A DNA stretch of 64,000 bases. Origin: CAZTQN01 sp964615765. GTDB taxonomy: Bacteria > Planctomycetota > Phycisphaerae > Phycisphaerales > UBA1924. Position 1 is the first letter of the stretch. Each line of letters begins with the position of its first letter. A program made the position numbers and the translations under genes. Under the pieces are notes generated by a model that made no database searches, was not told where the DNA came from, and saw only the letters and a program-made list of their open reading frames with translations. The stretch covers positions 139,203-203,202 of the forward strand of contig CAZTQN010000004.1 in NCBI GenBank assembly GCA_964615765.1, given 5' to 3'. Shown here in pieces: positions 34,670 through 43,852 of this stretch.

Positions 34670-35752
34670 ATGAAGAGTGCACCGACGGTGGCTGTGGCTG
34701 GCGTGACGGGGGCGGTGGGGCGTGAGATGCTGGAGATTCTCGAGCAGCGGCGGTTTCCGCACGGGGAGCTGCGGGCGCTGGCGTCGGCGCGGTCGGCGGG
34801 GCAGATGCTGCCGTATCGCGGCTCGACGGTGCGGGTGGAGGAGCTGACGGCGGAGTCGCTGCGCGGGGTGGACATTGCGCTATTCAGCGCGGGGTCGTCG
34901 ATCAGCAAGGTGTTCGCGCCCGCGGCGGGCAAGGCCGGGTGCGTGGTGATCGACAACTCCTCGGCGTTCCGGATGTCGCCGGGCGTTCCGCTGACGATTC
35001 CGGAAGTGAACCCGGAGAGCGTTCGCGATCTGCGTGTGAGCGCGGAGTTGCCGAACGTGATCGCGAACCCGAACTGCTCGACGATCATCCTGCTGATGGC
35101 GCTGACGCCGCTGCGGCGTGCGTTCGGGGTCGAGCGCGTGGTGGTGAGCACGTATCAGGCGGCGAGCGGCGCCGGGGCGAAGGGAATGGAGGAACTGGAG
35201 GCGCAGACGCGGGACGATCTGGCGGGCAAGCCGGTGCGCGCGGGCGCGGAGACGGGCGGCGTGTTCCACGAGCCGTACGCGTTCAACCTGTTCAGCCACA
35301 ACACCGCGATCGACCCGGTGACGGGGCTGAATGTTGAAGAGACCAAGGTGATCCTGGAGACGCGGAAGATCTGGAACGATGAGGCGGTGGCGGTATCGGC
35401 GACGTGCGTGCGAGTGCCGGTGCGGCGGGCGCACGCGGAGAGCGTGAACGTCACGCTGAAGACGCCGGCGACGACGGAGCAGGTGCGCGAGGTGCTCGCG
35501 AAGTTCCCGGGCGTGCGGGTGGTGGACGACCGAGCTGGGAACCGGTTCCCGACGCCGCTGAAGGCGAGCGGGATTGATGACGTGCTGGTGGGGCGGATTC
35601 GGCCGGATGCGTCGCGCTTGCCGGCGAACGCCGGACCGGCGGAATATCAGCGGCCGACGGTGGCGTTTGATCTGTTCGTGTGCGGCGACCAGTTGCGCAA
35701 GGGGGCGGCGCTGAACGCGGTGCAGATTGCGGAAATCGTGAGTAGGGGGTAG
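34670..35752 (+). CDS. asd: Aspartate-semialdehyde dehydrogenase
   Basis: This is a 360-residue enzyme that reduces aspartyl phosphate to the semialdehyde in the lysine, threonine and methionine pathway. It has the NADP loop GVTGAVGRE (11-19), SAGSSISK, the active-site Cys136 in NPNCSTI, the SGAGAKG-type loop (AASGAGAKGMEE) and the catalytic His in CVRVPVRRAHAES. The ATG lies 27 bases past the last repeat block. Confidence 0.96.
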   Translation: MKSAPTVAVAGVTGAVGREMLEILEQRRFPHGELRALASARSAGQMLPYRGSTVRVEELTAESLRGVDIALFSAGSSISKVFAPAAGKAGCVVIDNSSAFRMSPGVPLTIPEVNPESVRDLRVSAELPNVIANPNCSTIILLMALTPLRRAFGVERVVVSTYQAASGAGAKGMEELEAQTRDDLAGKPVRAGAETGGVFHEPYAFNLFSHNTAIDPVTGLNVEETKVILETRKIWNDEAVAVSATCVRVPVRRAHAESVNVTLKTPATTEQVREVLAKFPGVRVVDDRAGNRFPTPLKASGIDDVLVGRIRPDASRLPANAGPAEYQRPTVAFDLFVCGDQLRKGAALNAVQIAEIVSRG

Positions 35753-35783
35753 AGGTCAGAGGTCAGGGGACAGGGGGGAGAGG

Positions 35784-35945
35784 TTGAACGCGAAGGCGCG
35801 AAGCGCTCGAAGGGGGAGTGGCGAGAGTTGTTGGTGCCCGCGGGGCTTCTTGGTGAACGGGCGCGGCACGAACCCACCCCCCGGCCCCCTCCCTCTGGGA
35901 AGGGGTGCAAGAGGCAGAGACCCCACGCGGAGCGTGGGGGTACCC
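35784..35945. repeat. Cluster of family C, B and A repeats
   Basis: In 160 bases between convergent asd and pgi lie one copy each of TTGAACGCGAAGGCGCGAAG (35783), the family B palindrome (35872-35906) and the family A hairpin CCCACGCGGAGCGTGGG (35921-35945). Having all three together shows that these families tend to gather at the same sites. Confidence 0.75.
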
Positions 35946-35995
35946 AAGGTCAGGGGGGAGAGGTCAGGGGCGAGAGGCGAGGGGACGTCGGCGCG

Positions 35996-37465
35996 TTAGA
36001 TCGTAAACGTGGTCGGCGCGAGGGCGTTGTTGACGGCGTGGAGGTGTTTTTCGTAGCCGGCGCGGCCCATGAGGCCGAAGGTGGCTTGCTTGCCGAGTTC
36101 GACGGCGGGCTGGTCGTAGGCGTCGATGTTCAGCATCAGCCCGGCGTACGCGGTGACCATCTCCCAGAGGTAGATGAACTGGCCGACGTGGCGGGCGTCG
36201 AGCTTCGGGAAGCGGATGGTGAAGTTCGGGCGCTGGCTTTCCAGCAGGGCGTACTCGGTGGCGCGCTTCTCGGCGTTGAGGAGGCCGGCCATCGACTTGC
36301 CTTCGAGGTACTGGATCGCGTCGACGTTCAGGCCGGTGGGGATGCGGATGTCGGTCTTGCCCGCGCCGGCGGGCATGTCCTCGAAGCCCGCGTCGGCGAG
36401 TTCGAGGAAGCCGATGACCTTGTCGTTCGGGCCTTCGCGGTAGAGCTGGACCTGGCTGTGCTGGTCGGTGGTGCCGAGGGCCTTGATGGGCGTGAAGCCG
36501 GAGTACACCGTGTCGCCGGTGCGGTCGACCTTCTTGCCGAGGCTCTCGGCCCAGAGTTGGCGGTACCAGTCGGCCAGCAGGTACATCGCGTTGCAGTAGG
36601 GCATCAGGACGTGGTTGACCTTGCCCTTCTTGGTGCCGAGCTCGACCAGCAGATACGCGAGCATGGCGGCGGGGTTGGTCGCGAGGTCGGGCTTGGTGCA
36701 GAGGGCGTCCATGTCAGCGGCGCCGTCGAGGAGGGCGGCGACATCGATCCCGCACATGGCGGCGGAGAAGAGGCCGACGGGGGAGAGGACGCTGAAGCGT
36801 CCGCCGACGCCGTCGGGGACGGGGAGGGTGGCGTAGCCCTCGGCGTCGCAGATCTGCCGCATGGTGCCCTTGGCGGGGTCGGTGCAGGCGACGACGTGCT
36901 CCTTGCCGGGGCGGCTGGCGGCTTTGAGCAGGTCGCGGATGACCATGAACTGAGCCGCGGTCTCGGCGGTTTCGCCGGACTTGGAGATGACGTTGAAGAC
37001 GGTGCGTTCGAGGCTCGGGTCGCTGGCGCGGATGAAGTTCAGCACCGAGCCGAAGTAGGCGGGGTCGACGTTGTCAACGACGAAGATGCGTGGGAACTTG
37101 GCGCGGCGGGCGCCGGAGCCGGCGGAGGCGCCGGGCTCGATGAGGTTGTACGTGAACGGGTTGAGGGCCGACTGCAGCGCGATGTTGCCGAGGGCCGAGC
37201 CGCCGATGCCCAGGACGACGAGGTTGTCGACCTTGCCGCGGAAGCGTTCGACCAGGTCACGCACGGCGGCGAGGTGTTGGGAGCGAACGGGGTCGGTGTG
37301 GAGGGAGCGCCAGCGTTCCCAGCCGGTGCCGCGGGTGGAGTTCAGGCGCTGGGTCAGGTGCGTCACGGCGTCGGCGGCTTCGGAGCCGGGCGCGAGCTGG
37401 GCGGGGTCCACGCCGTGGGGGCCGACGCGGGGGGAGAGACAGTTGGCGTAGTCGAGCGTGAGCAT
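35996..37465 (-). CDS. pgi: Glucose-6-phosphate isomerase
   Basis: This is a 489-residue isomerase of glycolysis (glucose-6-P to fructose-6-P). It has LGIGGSALGN near 105, the sugar-phosphate motif VISKSGET near 165, GVGGRFSVLSPVG, the catalytic Glu/His region and the late LDARHVGQFIYLWE. The start at 37465 matches the beginning of the fold and leaves out 55 Arg/Pro-rich codons upstream. Confidence 0.95.
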   Translation of the reverse strand: MLTLDYANCLSPRVGPHGVDPAQLAPGSEAADAVTHLTQRLNSTRGTGWERWRSLHTDPVRSQHLAAVRDLVERFRGKVDNLVVLGIGGSALGNIALQSALNPFTYNLIEPGASAGSGARRAKFPRIFVVDNVDPAYFGSVLNFIRASDPSLERTVFNVISKSGETAETAAQFMVIRDLLKAASRPGKEHVVACTDPAKGTMRQICDAEGYATLPVPDGVGGRFSVLSPVGLFSAAMCGIDVAALLDGAADMDALCTKPDLATNPAAMLAYLLVELGTKKGKVNHVLMPYCNAMYLLADWYRQLWAESLGKKVDRTGDTVYSGFTPIKALGTTDQHSQVQLYREGPNDKVIGFLELADAGFEDMPAGAGKTDIRIPTGLNVDAIQYLEGKSMAGLLNAEKRATEYALLESQRPNFTIRFPKLDARHVGQFIYLWEMVTAYAGLMLNIDAYDQPAVELGKQATFGLMGRAGYEKHLHAVNNALAPTTFTI

Positions 37466-37628
37466 GTGATGAGGGTACCGGAGTTGGCAGAGAGGATCGA
37501 ATGGACGGCGCGGGTTGGATGGCGGGCGCGTCGGGTGGTTACGCAGGCCCGGGGGAATGGCGGGGTTGTGGTCGGGCCGACGGGCGGGACGCGGAGTGGG
37601 CGGGGGCGGGTTGCTACGCTGCTGACCC

Positions 37629-38195
37629 ATGATTCACCCCTGGCATGATGTGACTCCGGCGTGCGAGTGCGGCGAGCTGCCGCTGTACTTCAAGAGCGTG
37701 ATCGAGATCCCGAAGGGCTCGAACCTGAAGTTCGAGCTCGACAAGGGCTCGGGGCTTTTGAAGCTGGACCGGGTGCTGTCGAGCGCGGTGTACTACCCCG
37801 CGAACTACGGGTTCATCCCGCAGACGCTCGCGGAGGATGACGACCCGCTGGACGTGCTGGTGTACTGCACGGAAGACATCCCGCCGATGACGATCTGCGA
37901 CGCGCGGGCGGTCGGGCTGATGACGATGGTGGACCAGGGTCAGCCGGACCACAAGATCATCGCGGTCCTGGTGCAGGACCCGATCTACAACGAGTTCCGC
38001 GGGGCCGCGAACTTCCCGTCGCACATCTTCAAGCTGCTGCGCCGATTCTTCGAGGACTACAAGATGCTGGAACTCAAGGACGTGCAGGTGGACGAGATCC
38101 AGCCGGCGGAAGCGGCGTACACGATCATCGAGGATTCGCTGGCGCGGTACTACAAGGCGCGGCAGCGTGGGGCGATAAAGGGGTTGGTGAAGTAA
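37629..38195 (+). CDS. ppa: Inorganic pyrophosphatase (family I)
   Basis: This is a 188-residue Mg-dependent cytoplasmic enzyme that splits pyrophosphate to two phosphates. The active site is complete: KFELDKGSG, YYPANYGFIPQT and the metal-binding EDDDPLDVLV. It is divergent from pgi with a 160-base gap and is followed by a strong bidirectional terminator. Confidence 0.96.
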   Translation: MIHPWHDVTPACECGELPLYFKSVIEIPKGSNLKFELDKGSGLLKLDRVLSSAVYYPANYGFIPQTLAEDDDPLDVLVYCTEDIPPMTICDARAVGLMTMVDQGQPDHKIIAVLVQDPIYNEFRGAANFPSHIFKLLRRFFEDYKMLELKDVQVDEIQPAEAAYTIIEDSLARYYKARQRGAIKGLVK

Positions 38196-38198
38196 AGG

Positions 38199-38245
38199 GC
38201 CGAATGGCAAATTGCCAAAGGGCAAATTGCCAAAGGGCCAAAGGC
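38199..38245. repeat. GGCAAATTGCCAAAG repeats
   Basis: These are units of GGCAAATTGCCAAAG, each self-complementary (GGCAA-TTGCC), just past the ppa stop. A related TTTGGCCC run lies at 32705-32756. Confidence 0.65.
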
Positions 38246-38303
38246 ACAGAGTCTGGCGTGAAGCACGCGGATTGGCGTCACGCTGGTCGGCGCGGGTGCG
38301 TGG

Positions 38304-38345
38304 AAAAAAGAGAGCCCCCGGGTTTGGGCCCGGGGGCTTTTTGAT
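38304..38345. terminator. Bidirectional intrinsic terminator
   Basis: A perfect 10-bp stem AGCCCCCGGG / CCCGGGGGCT with a TTTGGG loop is flanked by AAAAAAG on the left and TTTTTGATTT on the right. It can end both the ppa transcript (plus) and the glycine-rich gene (minus), whose stop codon is 20 bases away. Confidence 0.9.
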
Positions 38346-38364
38346 TTGGGCTTTGCGTGGAGAT

Positions 38365-40104
38365 TCAGGGGTTTGGGCAGGGGAAGCCATCTTCGCCTTC
38401 GACGCCGGGGATGCCGGGGTAGCCGTAGGGGTACTCGGGCGCGGGGGGAGTGGCGGTGTTGGTGACGGTGCCGGGGGCGCCCGCGGCGCCGCCCGGTGCG
38501 GCGGGCCCGCCGGGGCCGGCCTGGCCGCCGTTGCCGCCATTACCGCCGAAGATGTTGTAAGAGAGCGAGGAGATCGCGAAGGGGTCGGGCCCGGCGAAGG
38601 AGAGTGATCCGCCGGCGCCACCGGCGCCGCCGAGGCCGCCTTGCTCGCCGTCGCACGGACCGCAGCCGCCGGTGCTGCCATGGGTGCCAGAGCCGCCGGA
38701 GCCGCCGACGAGGTCGGCGGTGACGGAGAGGGCGATGCGTGTGGCGGAGATGGCGACGATGCCGCCGGCGCCGCCGAAGTCACCGGCTTGGGAGAAGCCG
38801 CCGGAGCCGCAGCAGAGCAGGTCGCAGTCGTTGTCGACCTGAGCGCCGCCGTTGCCGCCGGAGTTGCCGATGCCGCCGCCGCCGCCGAGGCTGACGATGT
38901 ACACGGAGCCTTGGAGGGTGCCAAGGTCATTGGCGCCCAGGGGCGTGCCGCCGGCCTTGATGGTGGTTCCACCGGCGGCGCCGCCTGAGCCGGCGTTGCC
39001 CGCCGCGCCGCCGTTGACGGGGGGCGGGCAGTTCGGTCCGCGGGCCGGGAGACCGCGGAAGCAGAGCACGCTGCCGCCGGAGGACCCGCGGCCGGCGTGA
39101 CCGCCGTACCCGCCGGAGTTGGAGATCACAGGGATGGGGTAGCCGTAGTAGTAACCGACGGAGGACTCGACGCGGTAGCCAGAGATGGAGACCTTGCCGC
39201 CGGGCTGGCCGTTGGCGGCGGAGCCACCGACGCCGGCGGTCGCGCCGCAGCCGTGCTGAGCGCCGGGGGTGCCGTACCCGCCGTTGCCCGCGCTGCCGCC
39301 GACGGCGACGAGCCCGCGGTTGATGCCGCTGCCGATGCGGATGACGGCGGTGTTGGGAGCGCCGGAGTGCTTGAGGGAGATGGACCCGGCGGCGCCGCCG
39401 GAGGAACCCCATCCGCCGTTGCCTTGGCCGGAGGCTTCGCAGGAGGTGTCGGGCCCGCCGTTGCCACCGTTGCCGCCGGCGCCGCCGGAGGTGTCGACGA
39501 GGGCGTTGATGTTGATGTCGTTGACGCCGGTGGCGGAGAAGTTGCCGCCGCTGCCGCCGTTGCCGCCGGCGAAGCCGGTGCCGGCACTGTCGGCGTCACG
39601 GCCGGCGGTGCCGTATTCACCGGCGAGGTTGACGCGTGCGTTGATGTGAATGTTGCCGCAGTACGTGCGGGTGACGGGCGTGATGGTGCCGTTGCCGGCG
39701 TCGATGACGTCGTCGCGGGAGGTCGCGGCGCGGCCGCGATCGATGGGGAAGACGTCGACGAGTTCCCGACGCCCGCACTGGGTGACGATGGAGAGGCTGT
39801 AGCTCTTCTTGCCGTCGTGCCCGTCGGGGCGCGGCTGGCCCGAGGGCTTGAGCCCGTCGATCTGGCCGTCGGCGATGAAGTCGCCGCCCTTGACGATGAT
39901 GGTGGTGTTGCAGTTCAACCGCGCCCCAACGGGGAGCACGCGGACGTCGACGCCGGAGTAGGTGAGCGTGACGCTGGACGTGCCGGCGGAACAGCCGGGC
40001 AAGTCGCCGGAGAGTTCGGCGGTTTGGGCGTGGAGGGTTTGCGTGGCGGCGCCGACGGCGCAGATGGACAGCCCCGCGCACAGCGCGGTGAACAGGGACC
40101 TCAT
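38365..40104 (-). CDS. Secreted glycine-rich repetitive protein
   Basis: This is a 579-residue protein with a signal peptide (MRSLFTALCAGLSICAVGA, ending LHAQ). Residues 28-170 are a non-repetitive part with Cys pairs. The remainder is built from GGxGGxGG segments separated by short beta-strand-like stretches, similar in composition to PE_PGRS or other Gly-rich surface proteins, with scattered Cys. The gene is long and free of frameshifts despite its simplicity. It probably forms a fibrous or pectate-lyase-like extracellular structure; the function is unknown. It lacks the dockerin tail of other exported proteins here. Confidence 0.75.
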   Translation of the reverse strand: MRSLFTALCAGLSICAVGAATQTLHAQTAELSGDLPGCSAGTSSVTLTYSGVDVRVLPVGARLNCNTTIIVKGGDFIADGQIDGLKPSGQPRPDGHDGKKSYSLSIVTQCGRRELVDVFPIDRGRAATSRDDVIDAGNGTITPVTRTYCGNIHINARVNLAGEYGTAGRDADSAGTGFAGGNGGSGGNFSATGVNDININALVDTSGGAGGNGGNGGPDTSCEASGQGNGGWGSSGGAAGSISLKHSGAPNTAVIRIGSGINRGLVAVGGSAGNGGYGTPGAQHGCGATAGVGGSAANGQPGGKVSISGYRVESSVGYYYGYPIPVISNSGGYGGHAGRGSSGGSVLCFRGLPARGPNCPPPVNGGAAGNAGSGGAAGGTTIKAGGTPLGANDLGTLQGSVYIVSLGGGGGIGNSGGNGGAQVDNDCDLLCCGSGGFSQAGDFGGAGGIVAISATRIALSVTADLVGGSGGSGTHGSTGGCGPCDGEQGGLGGAGGAGGSLSFAGPDPFAISSLSYNIFGGNGGNGGQAGPGGPAAPGGAAGAPGTVTNTATPPAPEYPYGYPGIPGVEGEDGFPCPNP

Positions 40105-40338
40105 GGTGAAGACTCCGCTTCGGGAACCGGCTCGGCGCCGCGTGCAGCGCACGCGAGACTTGCGTCGGGCGATGCGCGACGAAGCTACCGAGCCGCGCGA
40201 TGGTCCGCAAGGCCCATGTTCAGAAATGAGGCAGGCACCGCGCGGAGTGCCTCGAACGCGGGGGCGTTGGAGGCGCTTGCAACGGTCAAACCGTCCTCAA
40301 GCGGCCGAGTTTGCGCGGCCCGTTGTGCACAACCGCGC

Positions 40339-40998
40339 TCAGCGGCGCTCGATCACCTGCTCGGGGCTGTAGCGCACTTTCTTGAGCGGCGCGATCTCGT
40401 CGGCGGGCGAGCGGTAGCCGGCCGTGACGACGACGGAGGTCGCGTAGTCCGTGCCGGTCAGCCCGAGCGCGCGGTCGTACGCGGCGGGGTCGATGCCTTC
40501 CATCGGGCAGGTGTCGACGCCGAGCATCGCCGCCGAGTGCATGAAGAAGCCGAGCGCGATGTAGACCTGGCGCGAGGTCCACGCGTTGACGTCGAAGCCC
40601 GGCGGCGGCTTGGAGACCCAGCCGGACATCATGTCGATGTAGCCCTGGAACGACGCGCGCGGGACGGCCCGGACTTCCGCGATGCGGTCGGCGAAGCGGC
40701 TGACTTCCTTCACGTCCATCGACGTGCGCCGCGCCAGCACGACCAGGTGCGACGCGTCGGTGATCTGCGGCTGGTTCCACGACGAGCCGCGGAGCTGGGC
40801 CCGCAGCGCGGGCGTCTCAACGACGATGAACTTCCACGGCTGCAGCCCGAAGCTGGACGGCGTGAGGCGGAGCGACTCTTCGAGCGTGCGCCAGGTGTCG
40901 GCGGGGATGATGCGGGCGGCGTCGAACTTCTTGACGGCGTAGCGCCAGTTCAGGGCGTCCAGGATCTGTTGGCTCGAGACAGGGTGCATCGTTGGCAT
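40339..40998 (-). CDS. Nitroreductase-family NAD(P)H oxidoreductase
   Basis: This is a 219-residue FMN-dependent enzyme of the NfsB type: LNWRYAVKKFD at the start, LRLTPSSFGLQPWKFIVVE (flavin binding), and ALGFFMHSAAMLGVDTCPMEGID in the second half. It reduces nitroaromatics, quinones or flavins. Start could be 40998 or three codons later. It is followed by 230 bases without a recognisable feature and then the glycine-rich gene. Confidence 0.9.
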   Translation of the reverse strand: MPTMHPVSSQQILDALNWRYAVKKFDAARIIPADTWRTLEESLRLTPSSFGLQPWKFIVVETPALRAQLRGSSWNQPQITDASHLVVLARRTSMDVKEVSRFADRIAEVRAVPRASFQGYIDMMSGWVSKPPPGFDVNAWTSRQVYIALGFFMHSAAMLGVDTCPMEGIDPAAYDRALGLTGTDYATSVVVTAGYRSPADEIAPLKKVRYSPEQVIERR

Positions 40999-41065
40999 AG
41001 TGGGCGAGTGTACTCGGCACATGAAAGGACACTCACCGGTGACTGGGTGAGCGCGCGGTCTCTAC

Positions 41066-41220
41066 CTAAACCCCCGCCCACCCCCGCCAACCCCCGCCCA
41101 CCCACGCCCCCCCACCTTCCCCATCCCCCACTCCCCCTCCGCGTCTCCGCGTCTCCGCGGCGATTCCCCCCGCCCCCCCCACCCCCCGCCCCCCGCCCCC
41201 CGCCCCCCCCACCCCTACAC
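41066..41220. repeat. Long pyrimidine tract (poly-C rich)
   Basis: About 150 bases of nearly pure C with interspersed A, T and G (ACCCCCGCCC units) lie between divergent nitroreductase and cysD. The complementary strand has many G-runs of 4-8 bases and should form G-quadruplexes. No promoter or ribosome-binding site can be made out for cysD within it. Confidence 0.8.
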
Positions 41221-41227
41221 TTGCCGC

Positions 41228-42217
41228 TTGTTGACCCAGACGCAGGCACACACGAATATCGGCGGGGCGAGCGGACGACCGGGCACGCGGCTGTCGAGCC
41301 ATTTGCGATGGCTGGAGGCCGAGTCGATCCACATCATGCGCGAGGTCGCCGCGGAGTTTGAGCGGCCGGCCCTGCTGTTCAGCGGCGGCAAGGACTCGAT
41401 CGTGATGGTGCATCTGGCGCTGAAGGCGTTCCGCCCGGCGCGGCTGCCGTTCCCGCTGGTGCACATCGACACCGGGCACAACTTTCCGGAGGCGATCGCG
41501 TTCCGCGACGCGATGGCGGCGAAGATCGGCGAGCGGCTGATCGTGCGGAATGTGGCGGACGCGATCGCGGCGGGGTTCGCGACCGAGGACCCGGGGCCGC
41601 ACCCCAGCCGCAACCGGGCCCAGATCCCGACGCTGCTGCGCACCATCGAGGAGTTCCGCTTCGACGCGCTCTTTGGCGGGGCCCGGCGCGACGAGGAGAA
41701 GGCGCGCGCGAAGGAGCGGATCTTCTCGTTCCGCGACGCCTTCGGGCAGTGGGACCCGAAGAACCAGCGGCCGGAACTGTGGAACCTGTACAACGGGCGC
41801 ATCCGGCGCGGGACCGCGGCGGGGGCGGGGGGGGCGGAGGAAGGCGAGCACATCCGCGCGTTCCCGCTGAGCAACTGGACGGAACTGGACGTGTGGCGGT
41901 ATATCGCCGCCGAGGGGATCGAGCTGCCGAGCATTTACTTCTCGCACGAGCGCGAGGTCGTCATCCGCGGGTCGCAGATCTGCCCGATCTCGGATTTCTT
42001 CCCGCTGCGCGCGGGGGAGACGGCGGTCAAGAAGATCGTGCGGTTCCGGACCGTCGGCGACATGACGTGCACCGCGGGCGTCGAGAGCCCAGCGGCGAGC
42101 GTGGAGGAGATCATCGAGGAGATCGCCGCGTCGCGCACCAGCGAGCGCGGGGCCCGGTTGGATGACACGTTCAGCGAAGCTGCGATGGAAGACCGCAAGC
42201 GCGAGGGGTACTTCTGA
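41228..42217 (+). CDS. cysD: Sulfate adenylyltransferase subunit 2
   Basis: This is a 329-residue PP-loop ATPase that forms adenylylsulfate (APS) from sulfate and ATP with CysN. Its PP-loop SGGKDS is at residues 52-57; HIDTGHNFPE, FGGARRDEEKARAKERIFSFRD, QWDPKNQRPELWNLYN and the terminal AAMEDRKREGYF are all typical. The start is uncertain: TTG codons at 41228 or 41231, no ribosome-binding site, or an internal ATG. It overlaps cysN by one base. Confidence 0.94.
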   Translation: MLTQTQAHTNIGGASGRPGTRLSSHLRWLEAESIHIMREVAAEFERPALLFSGGKDSIVMVHLALKAFRPARLPFPLVHIDTGHNFPEAIAFRDAMAAKIGERLIVRNVADAIAAGFATEDPGPHPSRNRAQIPTLLRTIEEFRFDALFGGARRDEEKARAKERIFSFRDAFGQWDPKNQRPELWNLYNGRIRRGTAAGAGGAEEGEHIRAFPLSNWTELDVWRYIAAEGIELPSIYFSHEREVVIRGSQICPISDFFPLRAGETAVKKIVRFRTVGDMTCTAGVESPAASVEEIIEEIAASRTSERGARLDDTFSEAAMEDRKREGYF

Positions 42218-43689
42218 TGGGCGCGGCGGCGAATGGGTCAAGCGCGTTGGCGCACGGGCGCGCGGTCGAAGTGGTGCATCACGACCTTCTGCGCATGATC
42301 ACGTGCGGGTCGGTCGATGACGGCAAGTCGACGCTCATCGGGCGGCTGCTGTACGACACCAAGAGCATCTTCGTCGACCAGTGGGAAGCGGTGCACCGGA
42401 CCAGCATCAAGCGCGGCGACGCGCGGGTGGACCTGGCGCTCTTGACCGACGGCCTGCGGGCCGAGCGCGAGCAGGGGATCACGATCGACGTGGCGTACCG
42501 GTATTTCTCGACGCCGCGGCGGAACTTCATCCTGGCCGACACGCCGGGGCACGTGCAGTACACGCGCAACATGGCGACGGGCGCGAGCACGGCGGACCTG
42601 GCGGCGATATTGATCGACGCGCGGCAGGGCGTGCTGGAGCAGACGCGCCGGCACGCGACCATCGCCGCGATGCTGGGCGTGCGGCACCTGGTGCTGTGCG
42701 TGAACAAGATGGACCTGGTCGGGTTCGACCGGGGCGTGTTCGAGTCGATCGTGGCCGAGTTTCGCGCGTTCACAAAGCGCGCGGTCGCGGGCTTCGGCGA
42801 CGTGTTCGCGGGCACGGAGACGACGGCGATCCCGATCGCAGCTCTGCTGGGTGACAACGTCGTCGAGCGGTCGAAGGCGATGGCGTGGTTCGACGGGCCG
42901 ACGGTGCTGGAGCACATCGAGACGGTGCCGACACGACCCCCCACCCCCGCCCCCGCCCCCACCCCCCAAACAACGCGCGTCGCGCCGATGGCGTCGGTGC
43001 GGCTGCCGGTGCAGTGGGTGGTGCGGCCGCAGGACGCGGCGCACGCGGACTACCGGGCGATCTGCGGGCAGATTGCGGGGGTTGCGGGGGTTGGCGGGGG
43101 TGGGGAGCTGCGCGTCGGCGATGACGTGGTGCTGCTGCCGAGCGGGCGGCGGACGCGCGTGGCGCGGATGCACGTGGGCGACGAAGAGGTCGAGACGGCC
43201 CGGGCCCCGATGAGCGTGTCGGTGGTGCTGGAGGATGATGTCGACGCGTCGCGCGGCGAGATGCTGGTTCCGGCGAAGGACGTTCCGGCGCGGGATGTTC
43301 CGACGGAGCCTGTCGAGGGCGAGGGCGCGGGCAGGGCGGGCGGGCCGCGGGTGACGAACCGGCTCGAGGCCGACGTGGTGTGGATGCACGCGCGGGCGAT
43401 GACGCCGGGGCGGGTGTACCTGGTCAAGCACACGACGCGGACGGTGAAGGCGCGCTTGAGCGCGCCGAGCGCGCGGATGGACTTTTCGGGGGGGGCCGCG
43501 GCGGGGCGCGGCGATGGCGCGGGGGGGGCGAGCGCGGCGGCGCTGGGCATGAACGACATCGGGCGAGTGACGGTGCAGTTGGCGTCGCCGATTGTGTGCG
43601 ACGCGTACCGCGCCTGCCGCGTGACCGGGGCGTTTATTGTGATCGATGAGGCGAGCAACGAGACGGTTGGGGCGGGGATGGTGGTGTAG
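42217..43689 (+). CDS. cysN: Sulfate adenylyltransferase subunit 1 (GTPase)
   Basis: This is a 490-residue elongation-factor-like GTPase that drives CysD. It has GSVDDGKST (P-loop), DTPGHVQYTRNMATGAS and NKMDLV, followed by EF-Tu-like beta barrels. Two simple-sequence expansions interrupt conserved parts: a Pro/Thr/Ala stretch near residue 243 (from a poly-C tract) and GVAGVGGGG near 290 (from GCGGGGGTT units); another Gly/Ala stretch is near 435. There is no C-terminal APS kinase (CysC) domain. ATGA overlap with cysD shows coupling. Confidence 0.94.
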   Translation: MGAAANGSSALAHGRAVEVVHHDLLRMITCGSVDDGKSTLIGRLLYDTKSIFVDQWEAVHRTSIKRGDARVDLALLTDGLRAEREQGITIDVAYRYFSTPRRNFILADTPGHVQYTRNMATGASTADLAAILIDARQGVLEQTRRHATIAAMLGVRHLVLCVNKMDLVGFDRGVFESIVAEFRAFTKRAVAGFGDVFAGTETTAIPIAALLGDNVVERSKAMAWFDGPTVLEHIETVPTRPPTPAPAPTPQTTRVAPMASVRLPVQWVVRPQDAAHADYRAICGQIAGVAGVGGGGELRVGDDVVLLPSGRRTRVARMHVGDEEVETARAPMSVSVVLEDDVDASRGEMLVPAKDVPARDVPTEPVEGEGAGRAGGPRVTNRLEADVVWMHARAMTPGRVYLVKHTTRTVKARLSAPSARMDFSGGAAAGRGDGAGGASAAALGMNDIGRVTVQLASPIVCDAYRACRVTGAFIVIDEASNETVGAGMVV

Positions 43690-43705
43690 CGGGGAACGGG
43701 ATTTG

Positions 43706-43780
43706 GGATTCGGGAAGCGGGAAGCGGGAAGCGGGAAGCGGATTGAACGCGAAGGCGCGAAGGGGCGAAGGGGGAGGGGT
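43706..43780. repeat. GGGAAGC heptamers followed by a family C repeat
   Basis: Four GGGAAGC units (43708-43740) run directly into TTGAACGCGAAGGCGCGAAG. The same order occurs at 51266-51312. More TCCCGAATCCCG-type units follow to 43857. Confidence 0.7.
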
Positions 43781-43852
43781 GGGATGCGGGCGCGTGAGCC
43801 AAATCCCGAATCCCGAGTCCCGAATCCCGACCTCCCGAATCCCGGCTCCCGC

